Source: Devosia sp. 1566 (GTDB lineage: Bacteria; Pseudomonadota; Alphaproteobacteria; Rhizobiales; Devosiaceae). Taken from it: a DNA stretch of 64,000 bases. The stretch spans positions 3,162,001 through 3,226,000 of the forward strand of contig NZ_CP034767.1 in assembly GCF_004005995.1 (NCBI RefSeq), given 5' to 3'. Positions 34,989 through 45,038 of the stretch are shown here, piece by piece. The first letter of the stretch is position 1. Every line of letters starts with the position of its first letter. The position numbers were made by a program, and so were the translations under genes. The notes beneath the pieces were generated by a model, which saw only the letters and a list, made by a program, of their open reading frames with translations, was not told the DNA's origin and searched no databases.

Positions 34989-36491
34989 ATGGAGAGCCCG
35001 GTGGTCCATCCGAGCGATGACGATTTCGATCTTGACGGCGACACCCTGCATGAAGAGTGCGGGGTGTTTGGCATTTTGGGGCATCCCGATGCCCCGGCAC
35101 TGACTGCGCTGGGGCTGCATGCGCTGCAGCACCGGGGGCAGGAAGCGGCCGGCATTGTTTCGTTTGATGGGCGCCAGTTTCACTCCGAGCGCCAACTGGG
35201 GCTGGTGGGCGACCACTTCACCGACCCCGCGACGCTCAAGCGCATTCCCGGCTCCATGGCCATGGGCCATGTGCGCTATTCCACCACCGGCGAAACCATT
35301 CTGCGCAATGTGCAGCCCTTGTTCGCCGAATTGGAAGTTGGCGGCATTGCCATCGCCCATAACGGCAACCTGACCAATGGGCTGACCCTGCGCCGGCGCT
35401 TGATCGCGCAGGGCGCGATCTGCCAGTCGACCTCGGATACCGAGGTGATCCTGCACCTGATCGCCCGGTCGCAGCGCACCTCGTCCTCGGACCGGTTCGT
35501 GGATGCGATCGGGGCAGTTGAAGGTGCCTATGCCATGGTGGCGATGACGCGCACCAAGCTGATTGGCGCACGCGACCCCAACGGCATCCGCCCGCTGGTG
35601 CTGGGCGATCTGGATGGCAAGCCCATCTTTGCCTCGGAAAGCTGCGCGCTTGATATCATCGGCGCCAAGTTCGTCAGGGATGTCGAGAACGGGGAAGTGG
35701 TGGTCTGCGAGATCCAGCCCGATGGCTCGATCAGCATCGAATCGCTCAAGCCTTTTCCGCCCCGTCCGGAGCGGATGTGCCTGTTCGAATATGTCTATTT
35801 CGCCCGTCCCGACTCCGTGGTGGCCGGGCGCAGTGTTTATGCGGCGCGCAAGCGCATGGGCATGAACCTGGCCAAGGAAGCTCCAGTTGATGCCGACGTG
35901 GTGGTGCCCGTGCCCGATGGCGGCACGCCCGCGGCCATCGGCTTTGCCCAGCAGAGCGGCATTCCCTTCGAGCTCGGCATTATCCGCAACCACTATGTGG
36001 GCCGCACCTTTATTGAGCCGACCCAGTCCATCCGTGCCTTTGGCGTCAAGCTCAAGCACTCGGCCAACCGCGCCGAGATCGCGGGCAAGCGCGTGGTGCT
36101 GATCGACGATTCCATCGTGCGCGGCACCACCTCGGTGAAGATCGTGCAGATGATCCGCGAAGCGGGCGCGAGGGAAGTCCATATCCGCGTCGCCAGCCCC
36201 ATGATCCATTATTCCGATTATTACGGCATCGACACGCCCGACCCAGACAAGCTCCTGGCCAACCAGCACGCGGACCTCGCTTCCATGTGTCGGTTCATCG
36301 GCGCCGATTCGCTGGAGTTCCTCTCCATTGACGGACTCTACGAAGCTGTGGGCGGCGCGAAGCGCAATCCCCAGGCGCCCCAGTTTACCGACCATTATTT
36401 CACCGGCGACTACCCAACACAGTTGACGGATCTGAACGGGCGCTCCAAGAACGAACCCAAGCAGATTTCCTTGTTGCGAGAGGCTGGTTAA
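34989..36491 (+). CDS. purF: Amidophosphoribosyltransferase
   Basis: The 500-residue enzyme makes phosphoribosylamine, the first committed step of purine synthesis. The glutaminase nucleophile is Cys24 (LHEECGVFGI) after a propeptide of about 23 residues, as in the Bacillus-type enzymes that are cleaved to expose it. GHVRYSTTG, the PRPP-binding VVLIDDSIVRGTTS and later cysteines (RMCLFEYVYFARPDS, ASMCRFIGADSL) compatible with an iron-sulfur cluster are visible. Start ATG 34989. The stop overlaps the next gene by 1 nt. Confidence 0.95.
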   Translation: MESPVVHPSDDDFDLDGDTLHEECGVFGILGHPDAPALTALGLHALQHRGQEAAGIVSFDGRQFHSERQLGLVGDHFTDPATLKRIPGSMAMGHVRYSTTGETILRNVQPLFAELEVGGIAIAHNGNLTNGLTLRRRLIAQGAICQSTSDTEVILHLIARSQRTSSSDRFVDAIGAVEGAYAMVAMTRTKLIGARDPNGIRPLVLGDLDGKPIFASESCALDIIGAKFVRDVENGEVVVCEIQPDGSISIESLKPFPPRPERMCLFEYVYFARPDSVVAGRSVYAARKRMGMNLAKEAPVDADVVVPVPDGGTPAAIGFAQQSGIPFELGIIRNHYVGRTFIEPTQSIRAFGVKLKHSANRAEIAGKRVVLIDDSIVRGTTSVKIVQMIREAGAREVHIRVASPMIHYSDYYGIDTPDPDKLLANQHADLASMCRFIGADSLEFLSIDGLYEAVGGAKRNPQAPQFTDHYFTGDYPTQLTDLNGRSKNEPKQISLLREAG

Positions 36492-37225
36492 TGCCTGCAG
36501 AACACGATCTTGCGGGCAAAGTTGTCCTGGTCACCGGCGCATCGCGCGGTATCGGCTATGCCAGCGCCCTCGAAGCGGCCCGTCGCGGCGCCCATGTGGT
36601 CGCGGTCGCCCGCACCGTTGGCGCCCTTGAAGAGCTGGATGACGAAATCCAGGAACTCGGCTCGTCCTCGACGCTCGTGCCGCTCGACCTGCGCGATGGC
36701 GATGCCATCGACCGGCTGGGCGCGGCGATATTCGAGCGCTGGGGTGCGCTGGATGGCCTGATCGCTAATGCCGGCATGCTCGGAACGCTGTCGCCTGTGC
36801 CCCATCTCAAGCCCGAAGAATTTGAATCGGTGATGGCGGTCAATGTCACCGCCAATTACCGGCTGATCCGCGCCACCGACCTGCTGCTGCGCCAGGCGGC
36901 GGATGGACGGGTTGTGTTCGTGTCCTCGGGCGCCGCGCGCAATGTCCGGCCCTATTGGGGACTTTACGCCGCGAGCAAAGCCGCGGCCGACGCTTTGGCC
37001 AAGGCCTATGCCGGCGAGGTCGAGCAAACCCGCTTGCGCGTCAATGTGTTCTATCCCGGCGCCGTGCGTACCGCGATGCGCGCTAAGGCGATGCCGGGGG
37101 AGGATCCTGAGACCCTGCCCCGCCCACAGGATGTTGCGCCGCGCCTGGTGGATTTGCTGAGCCCGTCGCTAACGCAGACGGGCCAGATCTACGACATGCG
37201 CCAGGGCGGGTTTACCCCGCTCTAG
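36491..37225 (+). CDS. Short-chain dehydrogenase/reductase
   Basis: The 244-residue protein has the Rossmann motif TGASRGIG (about 15-22), ANAGMLG, and a catalytic set Ser and YAASKAA (PYWGLYAASKAAADAL). It begins in the purF stop (TAATG), so it is probably translationally coupled to purF, though no purine role is known. Substrate not predictable. Confidence 0.88.
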   Translation: MPAEHDLAGKVVLVTGASRGIGYASALEAARRGAHVVAVARTVGALEELDDEIQELGSSSTLVPLDLRDGDAIDRLGAAIFERWGALDGLIANAGMLGTLSPVPHLKPEEFESVMAVNVTANYRLIRATDLLLRQAADGRVVFVSSGAARNVRPYWGLYAASKAAADALAKAYAGEVEQTRLRVNVFYPGAVRTAMRAKAMPGEDPETLPRPQDVAPRLVDLLSPSLTQTGQIYDMRQGGFTPL

Positions 37226-38517
37226 GCCGTTGTCGTGACGCCATCGAGCCGCGTCATCAGCACCTTGTCGATCCTGCGGCCATCGAGATCAACGATCTCG
37301 AAGCGCCAGCCGTCGTGCTCGAAGGTTTCGCCCACGGCGGGCAGGCGGTTGATGGTCGAAAGCACATAGCCCGCTACGGTTTCAAAACGCGCATCCTTGG
37401 GGATGGCGACCTTGAGCTTTTCACTGAACTCGTCCACAGGCATCCAGCCGGCCACGAGGTAGGAGCCGTCTTCGCGCCGGACCACGGCCGGATCGTCGCC
37501 GGTTTCTTCCTGGAACACGCCGGTGATGACTTCCAGAATGTCGCCGGAGGTGACAATGCCTTCGAAATGGCCGTATTCATCCACGACCAGCGCCATATGC
37601 ACGGTGGAATTGCGAATGGCGCGCACGACGTCGAGCGCATCGGCATGATCCATCACCACGGGTACAGGCTGCACGAATTTGCGGATATCGAGCGGCTGGC
37701 CGTTGGCGAAAGTGGCGACAAGATCGGTGATAGCCACGACGCCAATGATGGAGTCGGCGTCGCCGTCCTGCACGAGGAGGCGCGAACGGTGCGTGCTCAG
37801 GATGTTGCGGCGGATTTCAGCGCCGTCATCGGCAAGATCGATCACATCCACTTCGAGGCGCGGCGTCATCAGGCCGCGCGCGGAGCGATCAGCGAGACGC
37901 ATGACGCCCGAGATCATGGAGTGCTCGTCGGTCTCGATCACGCCGGCCGTGGTGGCTTCGGCGATGATGGTGCGCACTTCTTCTTCGGTGACCGTTTCTT
38001 CCATCTGGCCGCCCTGCCCCAGAAGGGTCAGCACCGCCTTTCCCGAGATGTCGAGCACCCAGACGATGGGAGAGCCAACCTTGGCCAGCAGCTTCATCGC
38101 GGGCGCAACGCGGGCGGCAACGCCTTCAGGGTCGCGGAGAGCAATCTGCTTGGGCACCAATTCGCCCAGGATCAATGAAATATAGGTGATGAACAGCACC
38201 ACGCCGCCCACACCCGCGACGTCGGCGATGTTATCGGGCACACCCAGGGCTTCGAGCCAATCGGTGAAGCGCAGGCCCAGGGTCGCGCCGGAGATGGCAC
38301 CCGACAGGATGCCGACGAGGGTAATACCGATCTGCACCGAAGACAGGAACTTGCCGGAGTCTTCGGCCAGATGGATGGCGACCTCAGCCCCCTTGTTGCC
38401 GGCATCGGCCATGGTACGCAGGCGCGCGGGCCGGGCGGAAACAACGGCGAGCTCGGACATGGCCAACGCGCCATTGACGATGGTCAGAACGATTACGATC
38501 AGGATTTCTAGGAACAA
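37222..38517 (-). CDS. CorC/HlyC-family membrane protein with CBS domains
   Basis: The 431-residue protein has an N-terminal DUF21 membrane domain of three to four helices (about 1-160), a CBS pair (about 215-335; MTPRLEVDVIDLADD, then GHFEGIVTSGDILEVITG) and a C-terminal CorC_HlyC transporter-associated domain. Such proteins are linked to magnesium or cobalt efflux and are often misnamed hemolysins. Start appears to be TTG 38517, without a clear Shine-Dalgarno. The 3' end overlaps the convergent SDR gene by 4 nt. Confidence 0.9.
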   Translation of the reverse strand: MFLEILIVIVLTIVNGALAMSELAVVSARPARLRTMADAGNKGAEVAIHLAEDSGKFLSSVQIGITLVGILSGAISGATLGLRFTDWLEALGVPDNIADVAGVGGVVLFITYISLILGELVPKQIALRDPEGVAARVAPAMKLLAKVGSPIVWVLDISGKAVLTLLGQGGQMEETVTEEEVRTIIAEATTAGVIETDEHSMISGVMRLADRSARGLMTPRLEVDVIDLADDGAEIRRNILSTHRSRLLVQDGDADSIIGVVAITDLVATFANGQPLDIRKFVQPVPVVMDHADALDVVRAIRNSTVHMALVVDEYGHFEGIVTSGDILEVITGVFQEETGDDPAVVRREDGSYLVAGWMPVDEFSEKLKVAIPKDARFETVAGYVLSTINRLPAVGETFEHDGWRFEIVDLDGRRIDKVLMTRLDGVTTTA

Positions 38518-38630
38518 GATTTCAACGTGATACGCGGCCCCGCACTCAGCATCGGGTCGCTTCAGACACGTTGATTATGAGGCAAAGCGAGACGAAGCAC
38601 CATGGGGTGTTGATGCTTCGTCCGGTTTGG

Positions 38631-40082
38631 CTAGCCTAGCCGGCGCTTGCTGGGATCGTTATAGGGGTTATTGCTGCCCGAACGCACCCAGAGCCGAATG
38701 GGCGTGCCTTTGATATCAAAGGCTTCGCGCATCCCGTTTACCAGATAGCGCTGATAGGCCGTCGGCAGGGCATCGGGGCGCGAGGCAAACAGGATAAAGC
38801 TCGGCGGCCGGGTCTTGGCCTGCGTCATATAGCGCAGCTTGAGGCGGCGGCCCGAGACGGCCGGGGGCGGATGCCCCTCGACCATGCCCGCGAGCCAGCG
38901 GTTGAGGCGCGCGGTGGAAACATGGGAGTTCCAGGCGCGCTCGATGGTGAAGATCGCGTCCATCAGCTTGTCGATATTGCGCCCGGTCAGCCCCGAAAGG
39001 GTGACCAGGGGAATACCGCGCAGCTGCGGCAAGAGCCGGTCGCAGGCTTCGCGCAGGGCCGAAAGCGTGGCGTTCTTGTCCTCGATCAGATCCCATTTGT
39101 TGAGCGCGATCACCATGGCGCGGCCTTCGCGCTCCACCAGGTCGGCCAGCGCCAGATCCTGCTTTTCGAACGGGATCGTGGCGTCGAGCATCAGCACGAC
39201 GACTTCGGCATACTGGATCGAACGCAAGCTATCGCCCACGGCGAGCTTTTCGAGCTTTTCCTGCACGCGCGAGCGTCGGCGAATGCCAGCGGTATCGACG
39301 AGATTGATCGTGCGCCCTTCCCATTCCCAGGGCACGAGAATGGAGTCGCGGGTGATGCCGGCTTCGGGGCCCACCAGCACGCGGTCTTCCCCGACCATGC
39401 GGTTGATCAGCGTGGATTTGCCGGCATTGGGGCGGCCGACGATCGCGACATTGAGATAGCGGCGCGGGTTCCAGCGCAGCGTGGCCTCATCGCCCTCGCC
39501 TTCGAGCATATCGGGGGTGATGTCGATATCGACCTCGGGCATGGCATCGAGATCGGCAATGGCTTCGGCCTGCTGCTTTTCGGCCGCGGCATCGATGGCC
39601 TGCCCGACAATGGAATAAAGCTCGGAGAGCCCCAGTCCATGCTCGGCCGACAGGGCAATGGGTTCGCCAAAGCCGAGCTTGAAGGCTTCCACGAGCCCCG
39701 CTTCCGCAGCCTTGCTTTCAGCCTTGTTGCCCACTAGATGGACGGTCTTGCCGGCCTTGCGCAGCACCTGGGCAAAACGCTGGTCGAGCGGCACGACGCC
39801 GGCCCGCGCATCGATCATGAAGAGGATCACATCGGCTTCGGCAATGGCGAGCTCGGTCTGCTGGCGCATGCGGTCTTCCAGCGAGCCGTCGGTGACATCC
39901 TCATAGCCCGCGGTGTCGAGCACGCGAAAGGTGAGATCGGCGATATGGCCTTCGGCTTCACGCCGGTCGCGGGTGACGCCGGGCGTATCGTCGACCAGCG
40001 CGATCTTGCGGCCGACCAGGCGGTTGAACAGGGTCGACTTGCCGACATTGGGACGACCGACAATGGCTACGGTGACGGTCAT
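38631..40082 (-). CDS. der: Ribosome-associated GTPase Der (EngA)
   Basis: The 483-residue protein has two Era-like G domains (GRPNVGKSTLFN, about 8-19; GRPNAGKSTLIN, about 215-226), DTPG and DTAG switch motifs, and a C-terminal KH-like domain (LKLRYMTQAKTRPPSFILF). The acidic linker between the G domains (about 170-205) is on the long side. Essential for 50S assembly. It follows the TPR gene with 39 nt between. Confidence 0.96.
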   Translation of the reverse strand: MTVTVAIVGRPNVGKSTLFNRLVGRKIALVDDTPGVTRDRREAEGHIADLTFRVLDTAGYEDVTDGSLEDRMRQQTELAIAEADVILFMIDARAGVVPLDQRFAQVLRKAGKTVHLVGNKAESKAAEAGLVEAFKLGFGEPIALSAEHGLGLSELYSIVGQAIDAAAEKQQAEAIADLDAMPEVDIDITPDMLEGEGDEATLRWNPRRYLNVAIVGRPNAGKSTLINRMVGEDRVLVGPEAGITRDSILVPWEWEGRTINLVDTAGIRRRSRVQEKLEKLAVGDSLRSIQYAEVVVLMLDATIPFEKQDLALADLVEREGRAMVIALNKWDLIEDKNATLSALREACDRLLPQLRGIPLVTLSGLTGRNIDKLMDAIFTIERAWNSHVSTARLNRWLAGMVEGHPPPAVSGRRLKLRYMTQAKTRPPSFILFASRPDALPTAYQRYLVNGMREAFDIKGTPIRLWVRSGSNNPYNDPSKRRLG

Positions 40083-40121
40083 GGCATGGCTTTCTGGTAG
40101 GCGGGGCGCAAGGCTCCGCCG

Positions 40122-41009
40122 TTATTCAAGGACAGGATCGGTGGTTGGGGTGGCCGGAGCCGGAGCCGCGGGAGCCGGAGCTGCAGGCGCTTCGGTGGCC
40201 GGGGCCGCCGGGGCAACAGCTTCTGGCGCAGCGGGTGCTGCAGCTTCGGGAGCCGGTGCTTCAGCTGCCGGCTCGACGGGCCCAGCCTCGTCGACGACGA
40301 TGGTTTCGCTCGATTGCAGCGTGGCTTCGCTGTCGGGGATCGGTGCCGGCGCAATCACGCCTTCCGATACCATCTGGCCGAGATAATAGCCCATGCGCTG
40401 GCGCGTGGTGTTTTGCGTCAGGGGATCGTTGAGCACCGATTCAAAGCTGGCCTGGGCGGCGGCAAAGTCGCCGGCCTTGTATTGCGCCAGCCCCATGGCT
40501 TCGCGCGCTGCATTGCGCAGCGGATTGCCTTCGGTTGCGATGGTCTCAACGCGCGTCTGCACATCGGCAAGCGTGCCATTGTCCACCAGCAGCGTGCCGG
40601 CAAAGACCAGGGCCAGTTCGCGCAGGCGCGGATTGGATTGGGTATTGGCGAGCTCATCGTAAACGGCCACGGCCTCGGCCGCCTTGCCTTCCTTGGCCAG
40701 CAGCCCCGCCTTGCGGAACTGCGCCAGCACCGGATAGCCGCCCGACCCATCGGCGATCAGGCGATCAAGCTCGGTTTGCGCCGCGGCAAGGTCGCCCCCG
40801 TCGGCGAGGTCAAAGGCCGCATAAAGCTCGTCCGAGGACTGCGCCGCATTGCTCGACTGGTACCAGGACCACCCTTCGTTGATCGCAACGATCAGCACCA
40901 CGCCAACGGCTGCACCCAGGATATAGGGCGCAAAGCGGCGCCAGAACGCGCGCATGCGATCAGAGCGCAGTTCCTCGTCGACTTCGCGAAAGATGTTGTC
41001 CTGGGACAT
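40122..41009 (-). CDS. YfgM-like membrane-anchored TPR protein
   Basis: The 295-residue protein has a cytoplasmic N-terminus, one helix (about 27-47) and periplasmic TPR repeats (about 55-205; ELYAAFDLADGGDLAAAQTE, AGLLAKEGKAAEAVAVYDEL), as in YfgM. An Ala/Pro low-complexity tail follows (about 220-295). YfgM interacts with the SecYEG-PpiD chaperone network. In E. coli the order is yfgM-bamB-der, whereas here bamB is missing and der follows directly. Confidence 0.85.
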   Translation of the reverse strand: MSQDNIFREVDEELRSDRMRAFWRRFAPYILGAAVGVVLIVAINEGWSWYQSSNAAQSSDELYAAFDLADGGDLAAAQTELDRLIADGSGGYPVLAQFRKAGLLAKEGKAAEAVAVYDELANTQSNPRLRELALVFAGTLLVDNGTLADVQTRVETIATEGNPLRNAAREAMGLAQYKAGDFAAAQASFESVLNDPLTQNTTRQRMGYYLGQMVSEGVIAPAPIPDSEATLQSSETIVVDEAGPVEPAAEAPAPEAAAPAAPEAVAPAAPATEAPAAPAPAAPAPATPTTDPVLE

Positions 41010-41035
41010 GGGCGGCCTGACGTCGTTGGAGAAGT

Positions 41036-41062
41036 GCGGGGAGCATTACCATGGGTCCCCGC
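41036..41062 (-). terminator. Hairpin after guaA, weak terminator candidate
   Basis: GCGGGGA (41036-41042) and TCCCCGC (41056-41062) form a 7-bp stem around 13 nt. It lies about 44 nt past the guaA stop on the minus strand. The following sequence ACTTCTCC has few Ts, so termination is uncertain. Confidence 0.35.
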
Positions 41063-41105
41063 GATTGCAAACGGAATGGGCTTGAGTGGGCGACCGGCCG
41101 GCCGC

Positions 41106-42686
41106 TCACTCCCACTCGATCGTGCCGGGGGGCTTGGAGGTCACGTCATAGACCACCCGGTTGATGCCGCGCACTTCATTGATGATGCGGGTGGCGGTGC
41201 GCCCAAGGAAGTTCATGTCGAACTGGTAGAAATCGGCGGTCATGCCGTCCACCGATGTAACTGCGCGCAGCGCACACACGAACTCATAGGTTCGCCCGTC
41301 GCCCATTACGCCCACGGTCTGGACCGGCAAGAGCACGGCAAAGGCCTGCCAGATCTTGTCGTATTGGCCCGACTTGCGGATCTCGTCGAGATAGATGGCG
41401 TCCGCCTTGCGCAGGATATCGAGCTTTTCTGGCGTGATCCCGCCGGGGCAGCGGATGGCCAGGCCCGGCCCGGGGAAGGGATGGCGACCGATAAAGCTCT
41501 CGGGCAAGCCAAGCTCGCGGCCGAGCACCCGCACTTCGTCCTTGAACAATTCGCGCAACGGCTCGACGAGCTTCATGTTCATGCGCTCGGGCAGGCCGCC
41601 CACATTGTGGTGCGACTTGATGGTCACCGAGGGCCCGCCGGTGAACGAAACGCTTTCAATCACGTCGGGATAGAGCGTGCCCTGAGCGAGGAATTCGGCG
41701 CCGCCGAGCTTTTCGGCTTCCGCCTCGAAGGTCTCGATAAAGAGGCGCCCGATGATCTTGCGCTTGGTCTCGGGATCCACCTGCCCCGTCAGCTCGCGCA
41801 GGAACAGCTCGGAGGCATCCACATGCACGAGCGGGATATTGTAGTGGTCGCGGAAGAGGCTGACGACCTGCTCGCTCTCGTTGAGGCGCATCAGGCCGTG
41901 ATCGACATAAATGCAGGTCAGCTGATCGCCGATGGCTTCGTGGATCAGCACGGCGGCCACCGAGGAATCAACGCCCCCCGACAGCCCGCAGATCACCCGG
42001 CCGGTGCCGACCTGGGCGCGGATGCGCTCGATCATCTTGTCGCGATAAGCCGCCATGGTCCAGCTGGATGCCACGCCGCACACTTCATGGACGAAATTGG
42101 CAAAGAGCTTGGACCCGTCGGGGGTGTGCACCACTTCGGGGTGGAACTGGGTCGCCCAGATGCGCCGGCTTTCATCGGCGATCATGGCGAAGGGCGCGCC
42201 GGGCGAAGTGGCCACGATCTCAAAGCCGGGCGGGATGGTGACGACGCGGTCGCCATGGCTCATCCAGACCTGGTGCTCGGTGCCAACTTCCCACACTCCG
42301 GTGGTGAGGGCCGAGTGCTTTTGCACGGTCAGCTCGGCGCGACCAAATTCGCGGTGATGGCCCGCTTCCACCGTGCCGCCCAGCGCCATGCACAAGGCCT
42401 GCTGGCCATAGCAGATGCCAAGGATCGGCACGCCCGCATCGAGCAGGGCCGGATCGATCGTGGGGGCGTTCTCGTCCAGCGTGGAGGCAGGGCTGCCCGA
42501 CAGCACAATGCCGCGCGGCTTGAGCTTCGCGGCCGCCTGGGCCGCGTGCTGGAAGGGATGGATTTCGCAATAAACCCCGGTTTCGCGGATACGGCGCGCA
42601 ATCAACTGGGTGACTTGCGAACCGAAGTCCACAATCAGGATTGCGTCGGTCTCGGGATCTTTCTGGGGGTGCTGCATGGCGAGCAT
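41106..42686 (-). CDS. guaA: GMP synthase (glutamine-hydrolysing)
   Basis: The 526-residue protein fuses a class I glutaminase (nucleophile Cys92 in [11 protein letters not shown]) to an ATP-pyrophosphatase domain ([13 protein letters not shown], about 236) and the GMP synthase dimerisation domain ([19 protein letters not shown] end). It converts XMP to GMP. Start ATG 42686 or the ATG three codons later. guaB, the preceding step, lies 2.8 kb away on the same strand. Confidence 0.97.
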   Translation of the reverse strand: MLAMQHPQKDPETDAILIVDFGSQVTQLIARRIRETGVYCEIHPFQHAAQAAAKLKPRGIVLSGSPASTLDENAPTIDPALLDAGVPILGICYGQQALCMALGGTVEAGHHREFGRAELTVQKHSALTTGVWEVGTEHQVWMSHGDRVVTIPPGFEIVATSPGAPFAMIADESRRIWATQFHPEVVHTPDGSKLFANFVHEVCGVASSWTMAAYRDKMIERIRAQVGTGRVICGLSGGVDSSVAAVLIHEAIGDQLTCIYVDHGLMRLNESEQVVSLFRDHYNIPLVHVDASELFLRELTGQVDPETKRKIIGRLFIETFEAEAEKLGGAEFLAQGTLYPDVIESVSFTGGPSVTIKSHHNVGGLPERMNMKLVEPLRELFKDEVRVLGRELGLPESFIGRHPFPGPGLAIRCPGGITPEKLDILRKADAIYLDEIRKSGQYDKIWQAFAVLLPVQTVGVMGDGRTYEFVCALRAVTSVDGMTADFYQFDMNFLGRTATRIINEVRGINRVVYDVTSKPPGTIEWE

Positions 42687-42733
42687 TTACCGGCACAAAG
42701 AGCTAAGTGCAAGCCTCGCGGATGCATGCCTGC

Positions 42734-43222
42734 CTAGTTCAAAAGTGCAATCGAAAGATTGAGGGCGCTGGCAAAGCTCACCCACAGCAAATAGGGCAGG
42801 AACAGCCAGCTGGCGAGCTTGTCGAGCGGGCGCGCCATCAGCATGAAACCGATGATCGCCAGCCACATGAGAACGACCACCACAAAGGCGGGCCACAAGA
42901 AGTGCGCGCCGAACCAGACCGGGGACCAGGCAAAATTGAGCGCCATCTGCACCCACCACAGTTTCATGGCGGTGCTGCGCGGATCGACCGTAAAGATGCG
43001 CCAGCCGGCAATGCCGATCAGCACGTAAAGCGTCGACCAGACCGGGCCGAATACCCAGCTGGGCGGATTAAAGAACGGCTTTTCGAGATTGTCGTACCAT
43101 TCCCCGCCCCCGCCGGTGAACACCCCGATCAGCGAGCCGATCCCCAGCACCCCGACCACAAAGACAGCGAGAAGCAGCCAGGAGCGCGGGGTGCGATGAT
43201 CGGCGGTGGAGACGCTGGACAT
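42734..43222 (-). CDS. TspO/MBR family tryptophan-rich sensory protein
   Basis: The 162-residue protein has five membrane helices and the family's aromatic signatures: WYDNLEKPFFNPPSWVFGPVW and ALNFAWSPVWFGAH. In alphaproteobacteria TspO affects porphyrin handling and stress responses. Start ATG 43222. Confidence 0.92.
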   Translation of the reverse strand: MSSVSTADHRTPRSWLLLAVFVVGVLGIGSLIGVFTGGGGEWYDNLEKPFFNPPSWVFGPVWSTLYVLIGIAGWRIFTVDPRSTAMKLWWVQMALNFAWSPVWFGAHFLWPAFVVVVLMWLAIIGFMLMARPLDKLASWLFLPYLLWVSFASALNLSIALLN

Positions 43223-43280
43223 TGGGCTCTCGCGGTTGGATAGAGGTCCCCCGCTGAACGCCCCTAGCGCCGCCCCGGTT

Positions 43281-44564
43281 TCACCGCCGCAGGATGTGGC
43301 AGTAAAAGCCGTCCGTGCCGGTCAGGCGCGGGGTCAGGGCAATGCCGCCCGCAGCGGTCGCAACGCCCTCGGGCAGCGCAGCGCCGAAAGCGGCGCTCCA
43401 GAGCTCGGCCGGTACCATCGAGACCAACTCGGGATGCTCGGCGCGCAGGGCAACGATCTGGTCGTCATTCTCCTCGGGCAGGATCGAGCAGGTGATGTAA
43501 ACGAGCGTTCCGCCCGGCTTGAGGAAGGCGAGGCCCTGCCGCAACAGCGCCGCCTGTTCACCCATCCGGGTCGCGAGTAGCTCGGGCGAGAGCTTCCATT
43601 TGGTATCGGGACGGCGCCGCCAGGTGCCCGTGCCGGTGCAAGGGGCGTCGATGACGACGCGGTCCATCTTGCCAAGGAGGTCATCAAGGGCATTGTCGTG
43701 TGGGGCGCGCACCTGCACATTGCGCACGCCATTGCGCTTGAGGCGATCATAAATGGGCGCGAGCCGGTTGCGATCGCTGTCATAGGCAAAGATCTGGCCC
43801 TTGTTGCCCATGGCAGCCGCCAGAGCGAGGGTCTTGCCGCCGGCCCCGGCGCAGAGATCGAGCACCTGTTCGCCGGGCTGTGCATTGGCGAGGGCCGAGA
43901 CGATCTGGCTGCCCTGGTCCTGGACCTCGAACCAGCCCTTGAGATAGCCCTCGTCGGTGGTGACATTGGGCGTGCGCGCATCGCGAGGCCCGGCCGGCAT
44001 GGTCACACCCTGGGGCGCAATGGCGGTAGGCTGCGGATTGAACCGCGCAAGGGACTTGAGCACCCGCTCGCGGCTGGATTTGAGCGTATTGACGCGCAGA
44101 TCAAGCGACGGACGACTGGCCATGGCAGCCCCTTCGGCTACCCAGTCGGCACCAAAGGCCCGCTCGAGCGAGGGTGCCAGCCATTCCGGCAGATCGGCGC
44201 GCACAGGAGCCGGCGCCCCATCGAGGCTGCCGGCGGCACGGGCGATCTCGTCCTCGCTCAGCGGCTCGGGGGCATGATTATCGCCGGCAAAAGCGGCGTT
44301 GAGCGCCTGCGGGTCCTCCTGCCAGTCGCGCAGGGCGACCGCGAGCACCAAAGCGCGCGGGGAATCGCTGCCCATCAGGAAGGCATGGGAAGCGCGGTGG
44401 CGCAGCGCGTCATAAACCAGATTGCCGATGGCGGCGCGATCGCCGGCGCCGGCGAAGCGGTTGGCCAGCCCCCAGGCCTTGAGCGCTTCGGAAACGGGGC
44501 GCTTGCGCGTTTCCACCTCAGAGAGAACGGCAATTGCAGCGGCAAGGCGGCCGGGAAGGCGCAT
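43281..44564 (-). CDS. rsmB: RsmB-family 16S rRNA (cytosine-C5) methyltransferase
   Basis: The 427-residue protein has an N-terminal NusB-like domain, the SAM motif LDLCAGAGGKTLAL, and the two m5C catalytic cysteines in DAPCTGTGTWRRRP and YITCSILPEEN. It methylates 16S rRNA during ribosome maturation; RsmB specificity is inferred from domain layout. ATG 44564 is preferred to a TTG two codons upstream. It starts just after the MAPEG stop. Confidence 0.88.
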   Translation of the reverse strand: MRLPGRLAAAIAVLSEVETRKRPVSEALKAWGLANRFAGAGDRAAIGNLVYDALRHRASHAFLMGSDSPRALVLAVALRDWQEDPQALNAAFAGDNHAPEPLSEDEIARAAGSLDGAPAPVRADLPEWLAPSLERAFGADWVAEGAAMASRPSLDLRVNTLKSSRERVLKSLARFNPQPTAIAPQGVTMPAGPRDARTPNVTTDEGYLKGWFEVQDQGSQIVSALANAQPGEQVLDLCAGAGGKTLALAAAMGNKGQIFAYDSDRNRLAPIYDRLKRNGVRNVQVRAPHDNALDDLLGKMDRVVIDAPCTGTGTWRRRPDTKWKLSPELLATRMGEQAALLRQGLAFLKPGGTLVYITCSILPEENDDQIVALRAEHPELVSMVPAELWSAAFGAALPEGVATAAGGIALTPRLTGTDGFYCHILRR

Positions 44565-44571
44565 GGGCAAC

Positions 44572-44997
44572 TCAGGCTAAAAGAATGCGGAAAACCAGCA
44601 CTAGCCAGAAGATGGCCAGCACCGCAAGGCCAAGGCCATAGGCGGCAAAACGCTGCTGCACATTGTTGGTAGTCACGTGAATGGCGGCGTGAAGGTAGCG
44701 CGAGGCCACGAAGAGGGCGGCGAGCAGCACTTCGATGAGGTTCGGCACCCCAGCCCAGAGCGCCAGCAGCGCGCAAATGTAAAACAGCACCGGCAGCTGA
44801 AACTGGTTGTCGAAATTGTTGGACAGCAGTCGCGCCCGCAGCGGATAGGCGGTTTTTTCCACCGCAATATCGGCGACCTTGATCTCGCCCGACAAGACGC
44901 GTGGCACCCGCTCCCGCCCCATCAGCACAAGGATGACGAGGGTCAGCAGCACCTGGGCGGCGATGGCGAGCACAAGGAGCTTGGCATTGAGCGGCAT
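44572..44997 (-). CDS. MAPEG-family membrane protein
   Basis: The 141-residue protein has four hydrophobic helices with the MAPEG pattern NNFDNQFQLPVLFYICALLAL and ASRYLHAAIHVTTN. Family members include glutathione transferases and related membrane enzymes. The substrate here is unknown. It precedes rsmB with 7 nt between the genes. Confidence 0.88.
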   Translation of the reverse strand: MPLNAKLLVLAIAAQVLLTLVILVLMGRERVPRVLSGEIKVADIAVEKTAYPLRARLLSNNFDNQFQLPVLFYICALLALWAGVPNLIEVLLAALFVASRYLHAAIHVTTNNVQQRFAAYGLGLAVLAIFWLVLVFRILLA

Positions 44998-45038
44998 GAG
45001 GCAAGCCCCCGGTGAGACAGCGAGAATGTGACGGAGGG

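Noticed and set aside
40314..42737. An 807-codon plus-strand open frame opposite guaA and the TPR gene
   Set aside because: It covers two well-supported minus-strand genes and matches no family.
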